From contig JAJYMR010000156.1 in assembly GCA_021786815.1 (NCBI GenBank), forward strand, positions 1 to 6,168: a stretch of DNA of 6,168 bases, written 5' to 3'. Positions 1 to 5,468 of this stretch are shown piece after piece; the first letter of the stretch is position 1, and every line of letters starts with the position of its first letter. The notes under the pieces were generated by a model. That model searched no databases and was not told the origin of the DNA. It worked only from the letters and a program-made list of their open reading frames with translations. Source of the stretch: Deltaproteobacteria bacterium (GTDB lineage: Bacteria > Desulfobacterota > Binatia > Binatales > Binataceae). The position numbers were made by a program, and so were the translations under genes.

Positions 1-66
1 TACGAGCGGGTTATCCCGCTGGTCGAGTATACTGCCAGAACCCTGTCGCGGATTTTCGAGCATTGA
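1..66 (+). CDS. hrcA: HrcA heat-shock repressor, C-terminal end (partial)
   Basis: Frame 1 reads 21 codons ending in TGA at 64-66, and the peptide contains RVIPLVEYTARTLS. HrcA proteins typically end with a conserved segment of the form (Y)xRVIPLVxYTAxxLS, so this is very likely the extreme C-terminus of hrcA; the rest lies upstream of the window. HrcA is a homodimeric winged-helix repressor that binds CIRCE operators in front of chaperone operons and depends on GroEL for its active fold. Its position directly before grpE, dnaK and dnaJ is the classic hrcA-grpE-dnaK-dnaJ order and supports the call. The operator and the DNA-binding domain cannot be seen here. The short length is the main uncertainty. 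Confidence 0.85.
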   Translation, partial: YERVIPLVEYTARTLSRIFEH

Positions 67-81
67 CCGCCTGAAGGCGGT
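66..81 (+). terminator. Hairpin at the hrcA stop codon, possible weak terminator or attenuator
   Basis: A perfect 6-bp stem ACCGCC/GGCGGT (66-71 with 76-81) closes a TGAA loop, starts on the last base of the hrcA stop codon and is followed by CCCTTTC. The T run is too short for a strong rho-independent terminator. It may act as a partial terminator, a processing site or an mRNA-stabilising stem between hrcA and grpE. Confidence 0.4.
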
Positions 82-266
82 CCCTTTCGGAATATCCCGG
101 ACTTTTTGGCGTCGGCTGAGACCCAGACTCGCCGCAAGCCGCGGAGCTGTTGCAGCCGGGCCCTCTGCGAGCGCGGCGTGAACCGTGCGCAAATCAAACA
201 ATTTTCCGCCGATGAGGTGGCGATGGGCGAAATCGTGATTATGTTGACGTCGAGTACGGTTGAAAA
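67..266 (+). other. hrcA-grpE intergenic gap without a clear promoter or operator
   Basis: This 200-base spacer is long for genes within one operon, which leaves room for a separate grpE promoter. I looked for a CIRCE operator (TTAGCACTC-N9-GAGTGCTAA), a sigma-32-type promoter and a good sigma-70 pair and found none that convinces. A TTGACG at 244-249 resembles a -35 box, but nothing like TATAAT lies at the right distance. No Shine-Dalgarno-like purine run precedes the ATG at 267. The only clear structure is the hairpin at its left edge. Confidence 0.5.
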
Positions 267-950
267 ATGAGCAGGAGAGACAGGAACGAGTCGAAAACCG
301 AACGGGAGCGGGAGCACGCGCACATGGAGATGAAGGAACCCACGAGCGCGGACAAGCCCGAGCAAGAAGCTGCGGTTCATGAGGCGGCGGCCGACGCTCC
401 GGAGGCCGAGACGACGGCCGAGGCTGAGGCTCTCAAGGCGGAGGTGGAATCACTGAAAGAAGCTATTGCCCGCAAGGACAAGGAAATAGCGGAACTCAAG
501 GACAAGTATCTTCGAACGCTTGCCGAGTCCGAGAACGTCCGCAAACGTATCCGCCAGCAAAGCGAGGAATCGATCCGCCTGCAGCGTGAGAACCTTCTGC
601 GCGACCTGCTGCCGGTAGTCGACAACCTCGAGCGAGCGGTCGCCGCGGCGCGAGGCGGGGGAAACGGTAAGTCGATCGTCGAGGGCGTGGAGATGGTTCT
701 CGCCTCGATGCTCGACTTTCTCAAGGCGCAGGGCGTGACGCCCGAGGAATCAGTCGGCCGGCCCTTCAATCCTGCCCACCACGAGGCCATCGACCACGTA
801 CCCAGCGACACGCATCCGCCCAACACGGTGGTCCAGGAATTCCATCGCGCCTACAAGGTTGGCGAGCGGGTGCTGCGCCCGGCGCGAGTAGTGGTCGCTA
901 AGGGAGCGGAGAATGCCGAACCTGGCGACGACGACAAGCCCGAGCGTTGA
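267..950 (+). CDS. grpE: GrpE, nucleotide exchange factor of DnaK
   Basis: GrpE is a cytoplasmic homodimer that opens the DnaK nucleotide-binding domain to release ADP, and it acts as a thermosensor in the chaperone cycle. The 227-residue protein has an acidic, Ala/Glu-rich, probably disordered N-terminus (about 1-50). A long charged heptad-like helix follows (about 52-105, including KDKYLRTLAESENVRKR), which is the dimer stalk. The bundle segment contains LLPVVDNLERA. The C-terminal beta wing carries the family signature from FNPAHHEAI at residue 167 to RVLRPARVVVAKG. Length is near the usual 190-220 residues, slightly long at the N-terminus. The start is uncertain: ATG 267 has no Shine-Dalgarno, while ATG 324 (Met20) follows GGGAGCGGGAG and would give a more typical length. 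The gene lies 46 bases before dnaK, so co-transcription is likely. Confidence 0.97.
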   Translation: MSRRDRNESKTEREREHAHMEMKEPTSADKPEQEAAVHEAAADAPEAETTAEAEALKAEVESLKEAIARKDKEIAELKDKYLRTLAESENVRKRIRQQSEESIRLQRENLLRDLLPVVDNLERAVAAARGGGNGKSIVEGVEMVLASMLDFLKAQGVTPEESVGRPFNPAHHEAIDHVPSDTHPPNTVVQEFHRAYKVGERVLRPARVVVAKGAENAEPGDDDKPER

Positions 951-980
951 AAAAAGCTCGATGGTGGTTACCCATAAAAC

Positions 981-986
981 AGGGGT
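981..986 (+). promoter_or_regulatory. Probable ribosome binding site of dnaK
   Basis: AGGGGT lies 10 bases upstream of the dnaK ATG at 997, a slightly long but workable Shine-Dalgarno position. It supports that start, as does the typical N-terminus MAKVIGIDLGTTNS. Confidence 0.5.
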
Positions 987-996
987 CTAACTGAAA

Positions 997-2946
997 ATGG
1001 CGAAAGTAATAGGAATAGATCTTGGCACGACCAATAGCTGCGTCGCGATTATGGAAGGCGGCGATCCGGTCGTTATTGCCAACGCTGAAGGCAGCCGCAC
1101 CACCCCGTCGGTGGTTGCGTTTACTGATTCCGGCGAGCGTCTGGTGGGGCAGATTGCGCGCCGGCAGGCGATTACCAATCCCCAGAACACGGTCTTCGCG
1201 GTAAAGCGCCTGATGGGCCGGCGCTACGAGGATCTCGAAGTCCAGAAAGCGCTCAAAGTCCTGCCCTATCACGTGGTGAAGGCCGAGGACGGCGCCGCCT
1301 GGGTCGAGATCCGGGACAAGAAGTACAGCCCGCCGGAAATCTCCGCTTTCATCCTGCAAAAGATGAAGCAGACCGCCGAGGACTACCTGGGCGAGAAGGT
1401 TACCGAGGCGGTAATCACCGTGCCCGCATACTTCAACGACAGCCAGCGCCAGGCCACCAAGGACGCGGGCCGGATCGCCGGACTCAACGTCTTGCGCATC
1501 ATCAACGAGCCTACCGCCGCGTCGCTGGCCTACGGCCTGGACAAGAAGAAGGACGAGAAGATAGCAGTCTTCGACCTGGGCGGCGGCACGTTCGATATCT
1601 CGATTCTCGAACTCGGCGAGGGCGTTTTCGAGGTCAAGGCGACCAACGGCGATACTTTCCTCGGCGGTGAGGACTTCGACCAGCGGGTAATCGACTACCT
1701 GGCGGACGAATTCCGCAAGGATCAGGGTATCGACCTGCGCAAGGACCGGATGGCGCTGCAGCGGCTTAAGGAAGCGGCCGAGAAAGCCAAATGCGAGCTT
1801 TCGACCGTGATGGAGACGGATATCAACCTGCCCTTCGTCACCGCCGACGCTTCCGGGCCGAAGCATCTGAACATGAAACTCACCCGGGCCAAGCTCGAGG
1901 CGCTGTGCGCGGATCTGCTCGACCGGCTCGAAGAGCCGTGCCGAACCGCGCTGAAGGACGCCGGGCTCAGGGCTTCGGACATAGACGAAATCGTCCTGGT
2001 CGGCGGGATGACCCGGATGCCTGCCGTGCAGGAGCGCGTCAAGCGCCTGTTCGGCAAGGAAGGGCACAAGGGCGTCAACCCCGACGAAGTCGTCGCGGTG
2101 GGCGCGGCGATCCAGGGCGCGGTTCTCAAGGGCGAGGTCAAGGATGTCCTGCTGCTCGACGTGACCCCGCTTTCGCTCGGTATCGAGACGCTGGGCGGCG
2201 TGTTCACGAAGCTTATCGAGAAGAACACGACCATCCCGACTCGCAAGGGCCAGGTCTTCTCGACCGCCCAGGACAATCAGACCGCGGTCACGATCCGAGT
2301 CTTCCAGGGCGAGCGCGAGATGGCGGCGGACAACAAACTGCTCGGCCAGTTCGACCTGGTCGGCATCCCGCCCGCTCCGCGCGGCCTGCCGCAGATCGAG
2401 GTCACCTTCGATATCGACGCCAACGGTATCGTCAACGTTTCGGCCAAGGATCACGCCACCAATAAGGAGCAGTCTATCCGCATCACCGCGTCCTCGGGGC
2501 TTAACGAAGAGGAGATCAAGCGGATGGTGCGCGAGGCGGAGCAGCACGCGCAGGACGACAAGACGCGCCGCCAGCTTGCCGAAGGGCGCAACCGGCTCGA
2601 CAACCTGATTTACACCACCGAGAAGACGCTCAAGGAGTATGGCGCACAGCTCGACGAGGCCTCGCGCAAGAACGTCGAAGAGGCGCTTCAGAATGCCAAG
2701 GGCAAGCTCGAGTCCAAGGACCTCGACGAACTAAAGCGGGTCACCGAGGCTCTCGAGACGGCGTCGCACAAGCTGGCCGAGGCGATGTACAGCAAGACTC
2801 GCCAGGCCGGCGCGGGCGCGCCAGGCGAAGCGCCCCACGACGGCGGCGGTGCAGGCGCTGGTGCCGGTGCCGAGGCCGGTGAGAGCGGCAAGGAAGCCGG
2901 CGGCAAAGAGGACGTGGTGGACGCCGACTTCAAGGAAGTAAAGTAA
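997..2946 (+). CDS. dnaK: DnaK, Hsp70 molecular chaperone
   Basis: DnaK is the cytoplasmic Hsp70. It binds exposed hydrophobic segments of unfolded proteins under ATP control, helped by DnaJ (ATPase stimulation) and GrpE (ADP release). The 649-residue length is near-standard. Visible landmarks in the ATPase domain (1-382) are the phosphate loop DLGTTNS at 8-14, the catalytic lysine K70 in VKRLMGRR, the signature IAVFDLGGGTFDIS at 189-202 with T198 at the site matching E. coli T199, and IVLVGGMTRMPAVQE at 332-346. The interdomain linker DVLLLD is at 383-388. The substrate-binding beta domain starts at VTPLSLGIETLGG, and the helical lid spans about 505-605. A Gly/Ala-rich tail (about 607-640) ends in DADFKEVK, close to the conserved DnaK C-terminal motif that assists chaperone function. 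All key residues are intact. It sits between grpE and dnaJ, its two partners. Confidence 0.99.
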   Translation: MAKVIGIDLGTTNSCVAIMEGGDPVVIANAEGSRTTPSVVAFTDSGERLVGQIARRQAITNPQNTVFAVKRLMGRRYEDLEVQKALKVLPYHVVKAEDGAAWVEIRDKKYSPPEISAFILQKMKQTAEDYLGEKVTEAVITVPAYFNDSQRQATKDAGRIAGLNVLRIINEPTAASLAYGLDKKKDEKIAVFDLGGGTFDISILELGEGVFEVKATNGDTFLGGEDFDQRVIDYLADEFRKDQGIDLRKDRMALQRLKEAAEKAKCELSTVMETDINLPFVTADASGPKHLNMKLTRAKLEALCADLLDRLEEPCRTALKDAGLRASDIDEIVLVGGMTRMPAVQERVKRLFGKEGHKGVNPDEVVAVGAAIQGAVLKGEVKDVLLLDVTPLSLGIETLGGVFTKLIEKNTTIPTRKGQVFSTAQDNQTAVTIRVFQGEREMAADNKLLGQFDLVGIPPAPRGLPQIEVTFDIDANGIVNVSAKDHATNKEQSIRITASSGLNEEEIKRMVREAEQHAQDDKTRRQLAEGRNRLDNLIYTTEKTLKEYGAQLDEASRKNVEEALQNAKGKLESKDLDELKRVTEALETASHKLAEAMYSKTRQAGAGAPGEAPHDGGGAGAGAGAEAGESGKEAGGKEDVVDADFKEVK

Positions 2947-2963
2947 GGAAAGTCCGGCGCTTG

Positions 2964-3024
2964 GCGGGCGTCGAAACCCGGTCGCGGCGTGAGTGTTAGC
3001 GCGACTGATGGAATCGACGCCCGC
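2964..3024 (+). repeat. Nested inverted repeat in the dnaK-dnaJ intergenic gap
   Basis: An 11-bp perfect inverted repeat pairs GCGGGCGTCGA (2964-2974) with TCGACGCCCGC (3014-3024). Inside it a second perfect stem pairs GTCGCG (2981-2986) with CGCGAC (3000-3005), leaving a 13-base loop. The RNA would form one long, interrupted hairpin that fills most of the 101-base spacer. There is no T run after it, so it is not a standard terminator. By analogy with other chaperone operons it may be a processing or mRNA-stability element that keeps dnaJ expression below dnaK. That role is inference. Confidence 0.65.
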
Positions 3025-3047
3025 GCTGGAATAAAATTCGCTGCGCG

Positions 3048-4187
3048 ATGCCGGCAGAGAGAAACCACGACTATTACGAGCTGCTTGGCGTCAGCCGCGC
3101 GGCGGGCGACGAGGAGATCAAGAAGGCCTACCGTCGGCTGGCCGTGCAGTTCCATCCCGATCGTAATCCTGGCGACAAACAAGCCGAGGAACGCTTCAAG
3201 GAGATCAACGAGGCCTACCAGGTACTCTCCGATCCCGAGAAACGCGCCCAGTACGACCGCTACGGGCATGCGGCTTTTCAGGGACCCGGCGGCGGCCCGG
3301 GCGGAGGCTTCGGCGGATTCGACTTTACCCAGGGTTTCGAGGAAGTCTTCTCCGACATTTTCGGCGACTTTTTCGGCACCGGGCGCGGGCGTTCGCGCTC
3401 GCGCACCCGGCGCGGAGACGACCTGCGCTACGACCTCGAGATCGATTTCGAGGAAGCGGCGCGCGGTGCCGAGAAAACCGTCAAGTTCCAGCGCCTCGCG
3501 CAGTGCGATGCTTGCAACGGAACCCGTGCGCGCGGCGGCACCGCGAGCGTCAAGACGTGCCCCAACTGCCGCGGAACCGGCCAGGTCCGCACGCAACAAG
3601 GCTTCTTTTCGATAGCGACCACGTGCGCGCAATGTCGCGGCGAAGGCTCGATGATCGTCGATCCGTGCCCAAAATGTCAGGGCCAGGGCCGCATCAAGCG
3701 GCAGGAAACCCTCTCGGTGCGGATTCCACCCGGCGTGGACAGCGGCTCGCGGCTCAAGCTGCGCGGCGAGGGCGAAGCGGGCTACGGCGGCGGTCCTCCA
3801 GGCGATTTCTACGTGGTTATCCACGTCCGCGAGCATCCGATGTTCGTGCGCCAGGAGAACGACATAATCATCGAGGTTCCGATCAGCTTTCCTCTGGCGG
3901 CGCTCGGCGGTGATATCGAGGTTCCCTCGCTCGAAGGCAAAGTGAAGCTGAAAGTCCCGGCCGGAACGCAATCGGGAAAAGTCCTGCGCCTCAAGGGCAA
4001 GGGGATCGTCGATTTGCACGGGTATGGGCGCGGCGACGAACTGGTCAAGATCAAGGTCGAAACGCCCAAGAGGTTGACGGCTCGCCAGCGCGAACTGCTC
4101 GAGGAGTTCGCCCGCGCTTCCGGCGAGGACGTAAATCATCCTGAGTCAAAGGGCTTCGTCGATAAGCTAAAGGAAATGTTCGGCTAA
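3048..4187 (+). CDS. dnaJ: DnaJ, Hsp40 co-chaperone (class A)
   Basis: DnaJ captures unfolded proteins and stimulates DnaK ATP hydrolysis through its J domain. The 379-residue length matches the family. The J domain (about 6-72) has the essential HPD triad at 36-38. A Gly/Phe-rich region (about 78-115) contains SDIFGDFFG and then an unusual Arg/Ser-rich patch, GRGRSRSRTRRG. The zinc domain has all eight cysteines in four CxxC pairs (C153/C156, C171/C174, C193/C196, C207/C210), so both zinc sites should form. The first repeat reads CDACNGTR, with Arg where CxxCxGxG has its last glycine. The C-terminal substrate-binding domains follow, with GGDIEVPSLEGKVKLKVPAG being typical. The ATG at 3048 gives the expected N-terminus, but no Shine-Dalgarno is visible. 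Translation may rely on an open or AT-rich leader (GGAATAAAATTC) downstream of the intergenic hairpin. Confidence 0.99.
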   Translation: MPAERNHDYYELLGVSRAAGDEEIKKAYRRLAVQFHPDRNPGDKQAEERFKEINEAYQVLSDPEKRAQYDRYGHAAFQGPGGGPGGGFGGFDFTQGFEEVFSDIFGDFFGTGRGRSRSRTRRGDDLRYDLEIDFEEAARGAEKTVKFQRLAQCDACNGTRARGGTASVKTCPNCRGTGQVRTQQGFFSIATTCAQCRGEGSMIVDPCPKCQGQGRIKRQETLSVRIPPGVDSGSRLKLRGEGEAGYGGGPPGDFYVVIHVREHPMFVRQENDIIIEVPISFPLAALGGDIEVPSLEGKVKLKVPAGTQSGKVLRLKGKGIVDLHGYGRGDELVKIKVETPKRLTARQRELLEEFARASGEDVNHPESKGFVDKLKEMFG

Positions 4188-4296
4188 CCGGCCCACGAGA
4201 CCCGCGCGTCGCAAGACGCGCAGGGCTTCGCCGTGGCCGCAGTCGTACTGGCGATCCGCCTCGGCTACGCCCCCGCCGAAGTAATCGTGGGCCGGT
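4187..4296. repeat. Compact structured element closed by a 12-bp perfect inverted repeat
   Basis: ACCGGCCCACGA (4187-4198, starting on the last base of the dnaJ stop) pairs perfectly with TCGTGGGCCGGT (4285-4296). Nested inside are a GNRA-capped hairpin (GCGCGTC 4204-4210, GCAA loop, GACGCGC 4215-4221, extended by CCC/GGG around one bulged A), a 5-bp stem CTTCG/CGAAG (4226-4230 with 4277-4281) and a 7-bp stem GTGGCCG/CGGCTAC with one G-U pair (4233-4239 with 4262-4268). Its interior could form two mini-hairpins. Almost the whole 110 bases can pair. Read as DNA, the 11-bp core repeat CCGGCCCACGA is flanked on both sides by TAA (4185-4187 and 4296-4298), as a small palindromic insertion element with a 3-bp target duplication would be. 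It could equally be a 3'-UTR structure of the chaperone mRNA or a small RNA. I recognise no named family. Confidence 0.55.
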
Positions 4297-4341
4297 AAGT
4301 TTGCCGACGCTCGCGGCGGGCGGCAGGGGCTTACGCCGGTA

Positions 4342-4365
4342 GCGGCGACGACGCCGCCTTTTGTT
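4342..4365 (+). terminator. Rho-independent terminator candidate after the chaperone genes
   Basis: A perfect GC-only 6-bp stem, GCGGCG (4342-4347) with CGCCGC (4352-4357), closes an ACGA loop and runs straight into CTTTTGTT (4358-4365). This is the only hairpin in the gap followed by a T-rich tract. It lies 155 bases after the dnaJ stop, so it could end the hrcA-grpE-dnaK-dnaJ transcript and separate it from the downstream pair of genes. The T tract is broken, so efficiency may be moderate. Confidence 0.55.
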
Positions 4366-4399
4366 GATGGCCGTTTCCCAGCAGGCTAGACTCGGCCCG

Positions 4400-4418
4400 A
4401 ACGAAGGTTCACTTCGTT
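4400..4418. repeat. Short perfect hairpin
   Basis: AACGAAG (4400-4406) and CTTCGTT (4412-4418) form a perfect 7-bp stem around a GTTCA loop. It has no T run and is not an obvious terminator. It could be a protein-binding dyad near the start of the accessory region or the remnant of a transcription signal. Function unknown. Confidence 0.35.
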
Positions 4419-4428
4419 GATTGGGGGC

Positions 4429-4554
4429 GTGCGGCCTTCGACGGGCGGTCTGTCGATGGCGCTTTATCCGTGCGCTTTGGGCACCGACAGCAGTGGGCCG
4501 CTGCGGCTAATCGTTAAGCCGGGCTTTGGGCGGCCTTGCTGGGCATCGGACTAA
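4429..4554 (+). pseudogene. Possible decayed amidase (amidase-signature family) fragment
   Basis: The frame from GTG 4429 to TAA 4552-4554 gives 41 residues including PSTGG, then ALGTDSSGPLRL, then IVKPGFGRP. In amidase-signature enzymes (the GatA-like Ser-cisSer-Lys hydrolases) a conserved core reads roughly SSGG, about 12 residues, ALGTDTGGSIRIPA, and shortly after GLKPTFGR. All three blocks occur here in the right order and frame but with shortened spacers, as internal deletions would cause. There is no flanking coding sequence for the rest of an enzyme of about 450 residues, so this would be a remnant rather than a gene. The match is by eye over a few dozen residues and could be chance in GC-rich DNA. 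Confidence 0.35.
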
Positions 4555-4574
4555 GTGCTTCATGGTTAGTGCTC

Positions 4575-4580
4575 GGGAGG
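4575..4580 (+). promoter_or_regulatory. Ribosome binding site for the GTG start of the methyltransferase
   Basis: GGGAGG lies 7 bases upstream of GTG 4588, a strong and well-spaced Shine-Dalgarno that favours this start. A competing site, GAGGTGGG (4653-4660), lies just before ATG 4663. Confidence 0.6.
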
Positions 4581-4587
4581 AATTCGG

Positions 4588-5460
4588 GTGGCTGTAGGCG
4601 CGGCGTCTCTCGGTGACGAGACCTATTGGACCGGAATGGGCAGGCGGCGGGTGAGGTGGGAAATGTTCCTTGGGGACGCGAAGGCGGTCATTCAGCGTCT
4701 CCCGGAAGAACAATTCGACTGCATCGTGACTTCGCCTCCCTACTACTGGCTACGCGACTACGGTGTTGCTGGCCAGGTGGGGCACGAGGAGACGGTCCCG
4801 GAATACATAGGCTCCCTGGCAGACATCATGGACGGCGCCTATCGCGTGTTGCGGAAACGCGGGCTTCTGTTTCTGAATCTGGGCGACACGTACTATTCGG
4901 GAAAGGGGAAGTCTCACGGAGTCGACCCGAAAAGCTCGAAACGAAGGTTCGGTTTGCGGGCGGTTGATAAAAGCGGAGGAGTGGGCATCGGCGTTAGGCC
5001 GAAATCGATGCTAGGGATACCGTGGCGCGTCGCAATCGAGATGGGCCGCCGTAATTGGGTTCTCCGGAGCGCCATCATTTGGCACCGCAAACACGCGCTT
5101 GCCGAGACCGTGAAGGACAGGCCGCGACGCAGCTACGAGTACATCTTCATGTTCGCGAAATCCCGCAGTTACTTTTTCAATAGGCAGGCGCTATCAGACG
5201 TCGTCGTCGAAGAGGATGTTTGGACGATACCGGCGAGGCCTAAGCCCACAAATGGAATTGACACCGCACCATTTCCGGACGAACTCGTTGAGCGGTGCCT
5301 GGATCTCGGTTGCCCCCCTTCGGGAGCCGTGCTGGATCCTTTCGCGGGGGCGGGCACGACGCTCCGGGTTTCAGTTTTGTCGGGTCGAGCGGCTACCGGA
5401 ATCGAGCTGCAGCCGGACTTCTGCCGTTACGCGGTCGAACAGTTGAAGGCGCTCTCCTAG
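4588..5460 (+). CDS. Site-specific DNA methyltransferase, beta class (N4-cytosine or N6-adenine)
   Basis: The enzyme should transfer a methyl group from S-adenosylmethionine to an exocyclic amine of a base in a specific DNA site. In this 290-residue protein the catalytic motif TSPPYYW (SPPY at 49-52) comes first, LNLGDTY (96-102) follows, and motif X-like APFPDELVERCLDLG precedes the AdoMet-binding motif DPFAGAGTT (from D250) and GIELQPDF with acidic E273. This circular order defines the beta class (N6_N4_Mtase fold). SPPY favours N4-cytosine, though N6-adenine enzymes with this motif exist. The stretch of about 105-215 is the likely target-recognition region. GTG 4588 has a good ribosome binding site. 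ATG 4663 (Met26) is an alternative giving MFLGDAKAVIQ, a more typical methylase start. Its stop lies 8 bases before the next gene, so the two are probably co-translated. Codon use looks less G/C-biased than in the chaperone genes, which suggests acquisition. The sequence specificity cannot be read. Confidence 0.93.
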   Translation: MAVGAASLGDETYWTGMGRRRVRWEMFLGDAKAVIQRLPEEQFDCIVTSPPYYWLRDYGVAGQVGHEETVPEYIGSLADIMDGAYRVLRKRGLLFLNLGDTYYSGKGKSHGVDPKSSKRRFGLRAVDKSGGVGIGVRPKSMLGIPWRVAIEMGRRNWVLRSAIIWHRKHALAETVKDRPRRSYEYIFMFAKSRSYFFNRQALSDVVVEEDVWTIPARPKPTNGIDTAPFPDELVERCLDLGCPPSGAVLDPFAGAGTTLRVSVLSGRAATGIELQPDFCRYAVEQLKALS

Positions 5461-5468
5461 CGACTGAG

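Larger units (their letters stand above)
4188..4587. other. 400-base gap between dnaJ and the methyltransferase gene
   Basis: No intact gene of normal size is visible here on either strand. From left to right the gap holds the structured element to 4296, a terminator-like hairpin (4342-4365), a small perfect hairpin (4400-4418), an amidase-like coding remnant (about 4429-4554) and the methyltransferase ribosome binding site (4575-4580). I found no tRNA, no attachment-site repeat and no convincing sigma-70 promoter. A weak stem, CTGTCG/CGACAG (4450-4455 with 4485-4490), lies within the amidase-like stretch. The mixture looks like a junction between core and acquired DNA. Confidence 0.5.

Noticed and set aside
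178..270. A 30-codon frame from GTG 178 to TGA 268-270, overlapping the grpE ATG, as a small leader gene.
   Set aside because: No Shine-Dalgarno, no recognisable motif, and it is short enough to arise by chance. The start-stop overlap is suggestive but not enough.
244..272. TTGACG (244-249) as a -35 box for grpE.
   Set aside because: At 16-18 bases spacing the sequence (around AATGAGC) does not resemble a -10 box, and it would overlap the annotated start codon.
898..2547. Very long open frame on the minus strand opposite dnaK (a similar one lies opposite dnaK/dnaJ at 2688-4139).
   Set aside because: Long antisense frames are expected opposite GC-rich genes with strong third-position bias. 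The translations look low-complexity and match nothing, while the + strand encodes unmistakable DnaK and DnaJ.
2991..2999. GAGTGTTAG in the dnaK-dnaJ gap resembles the right half of a CIRCE operator (GAGTGCTAA).
   Set aside because: The matching left half, TTAGCACTC, is absent 9 bases upstream and the half-site itself has mismatches. An operator between dnaK and dnaJ would also be unusual.
4187..4296. The cloverleaf-like pairing in this segment as a tRNA gene.
   Set aside because: The stem is 12 bp instead of 7, there is no T-arm GTTC motif in the right place, no anticodon arm of proper size and no CCA end.
4367..4420. A 17-codon frame starting ATG 4367 after the terminator candidate.
   Set aside because: Too short, no ribosome binding site and no recognisable peptide; it overlaps the small hairpin.
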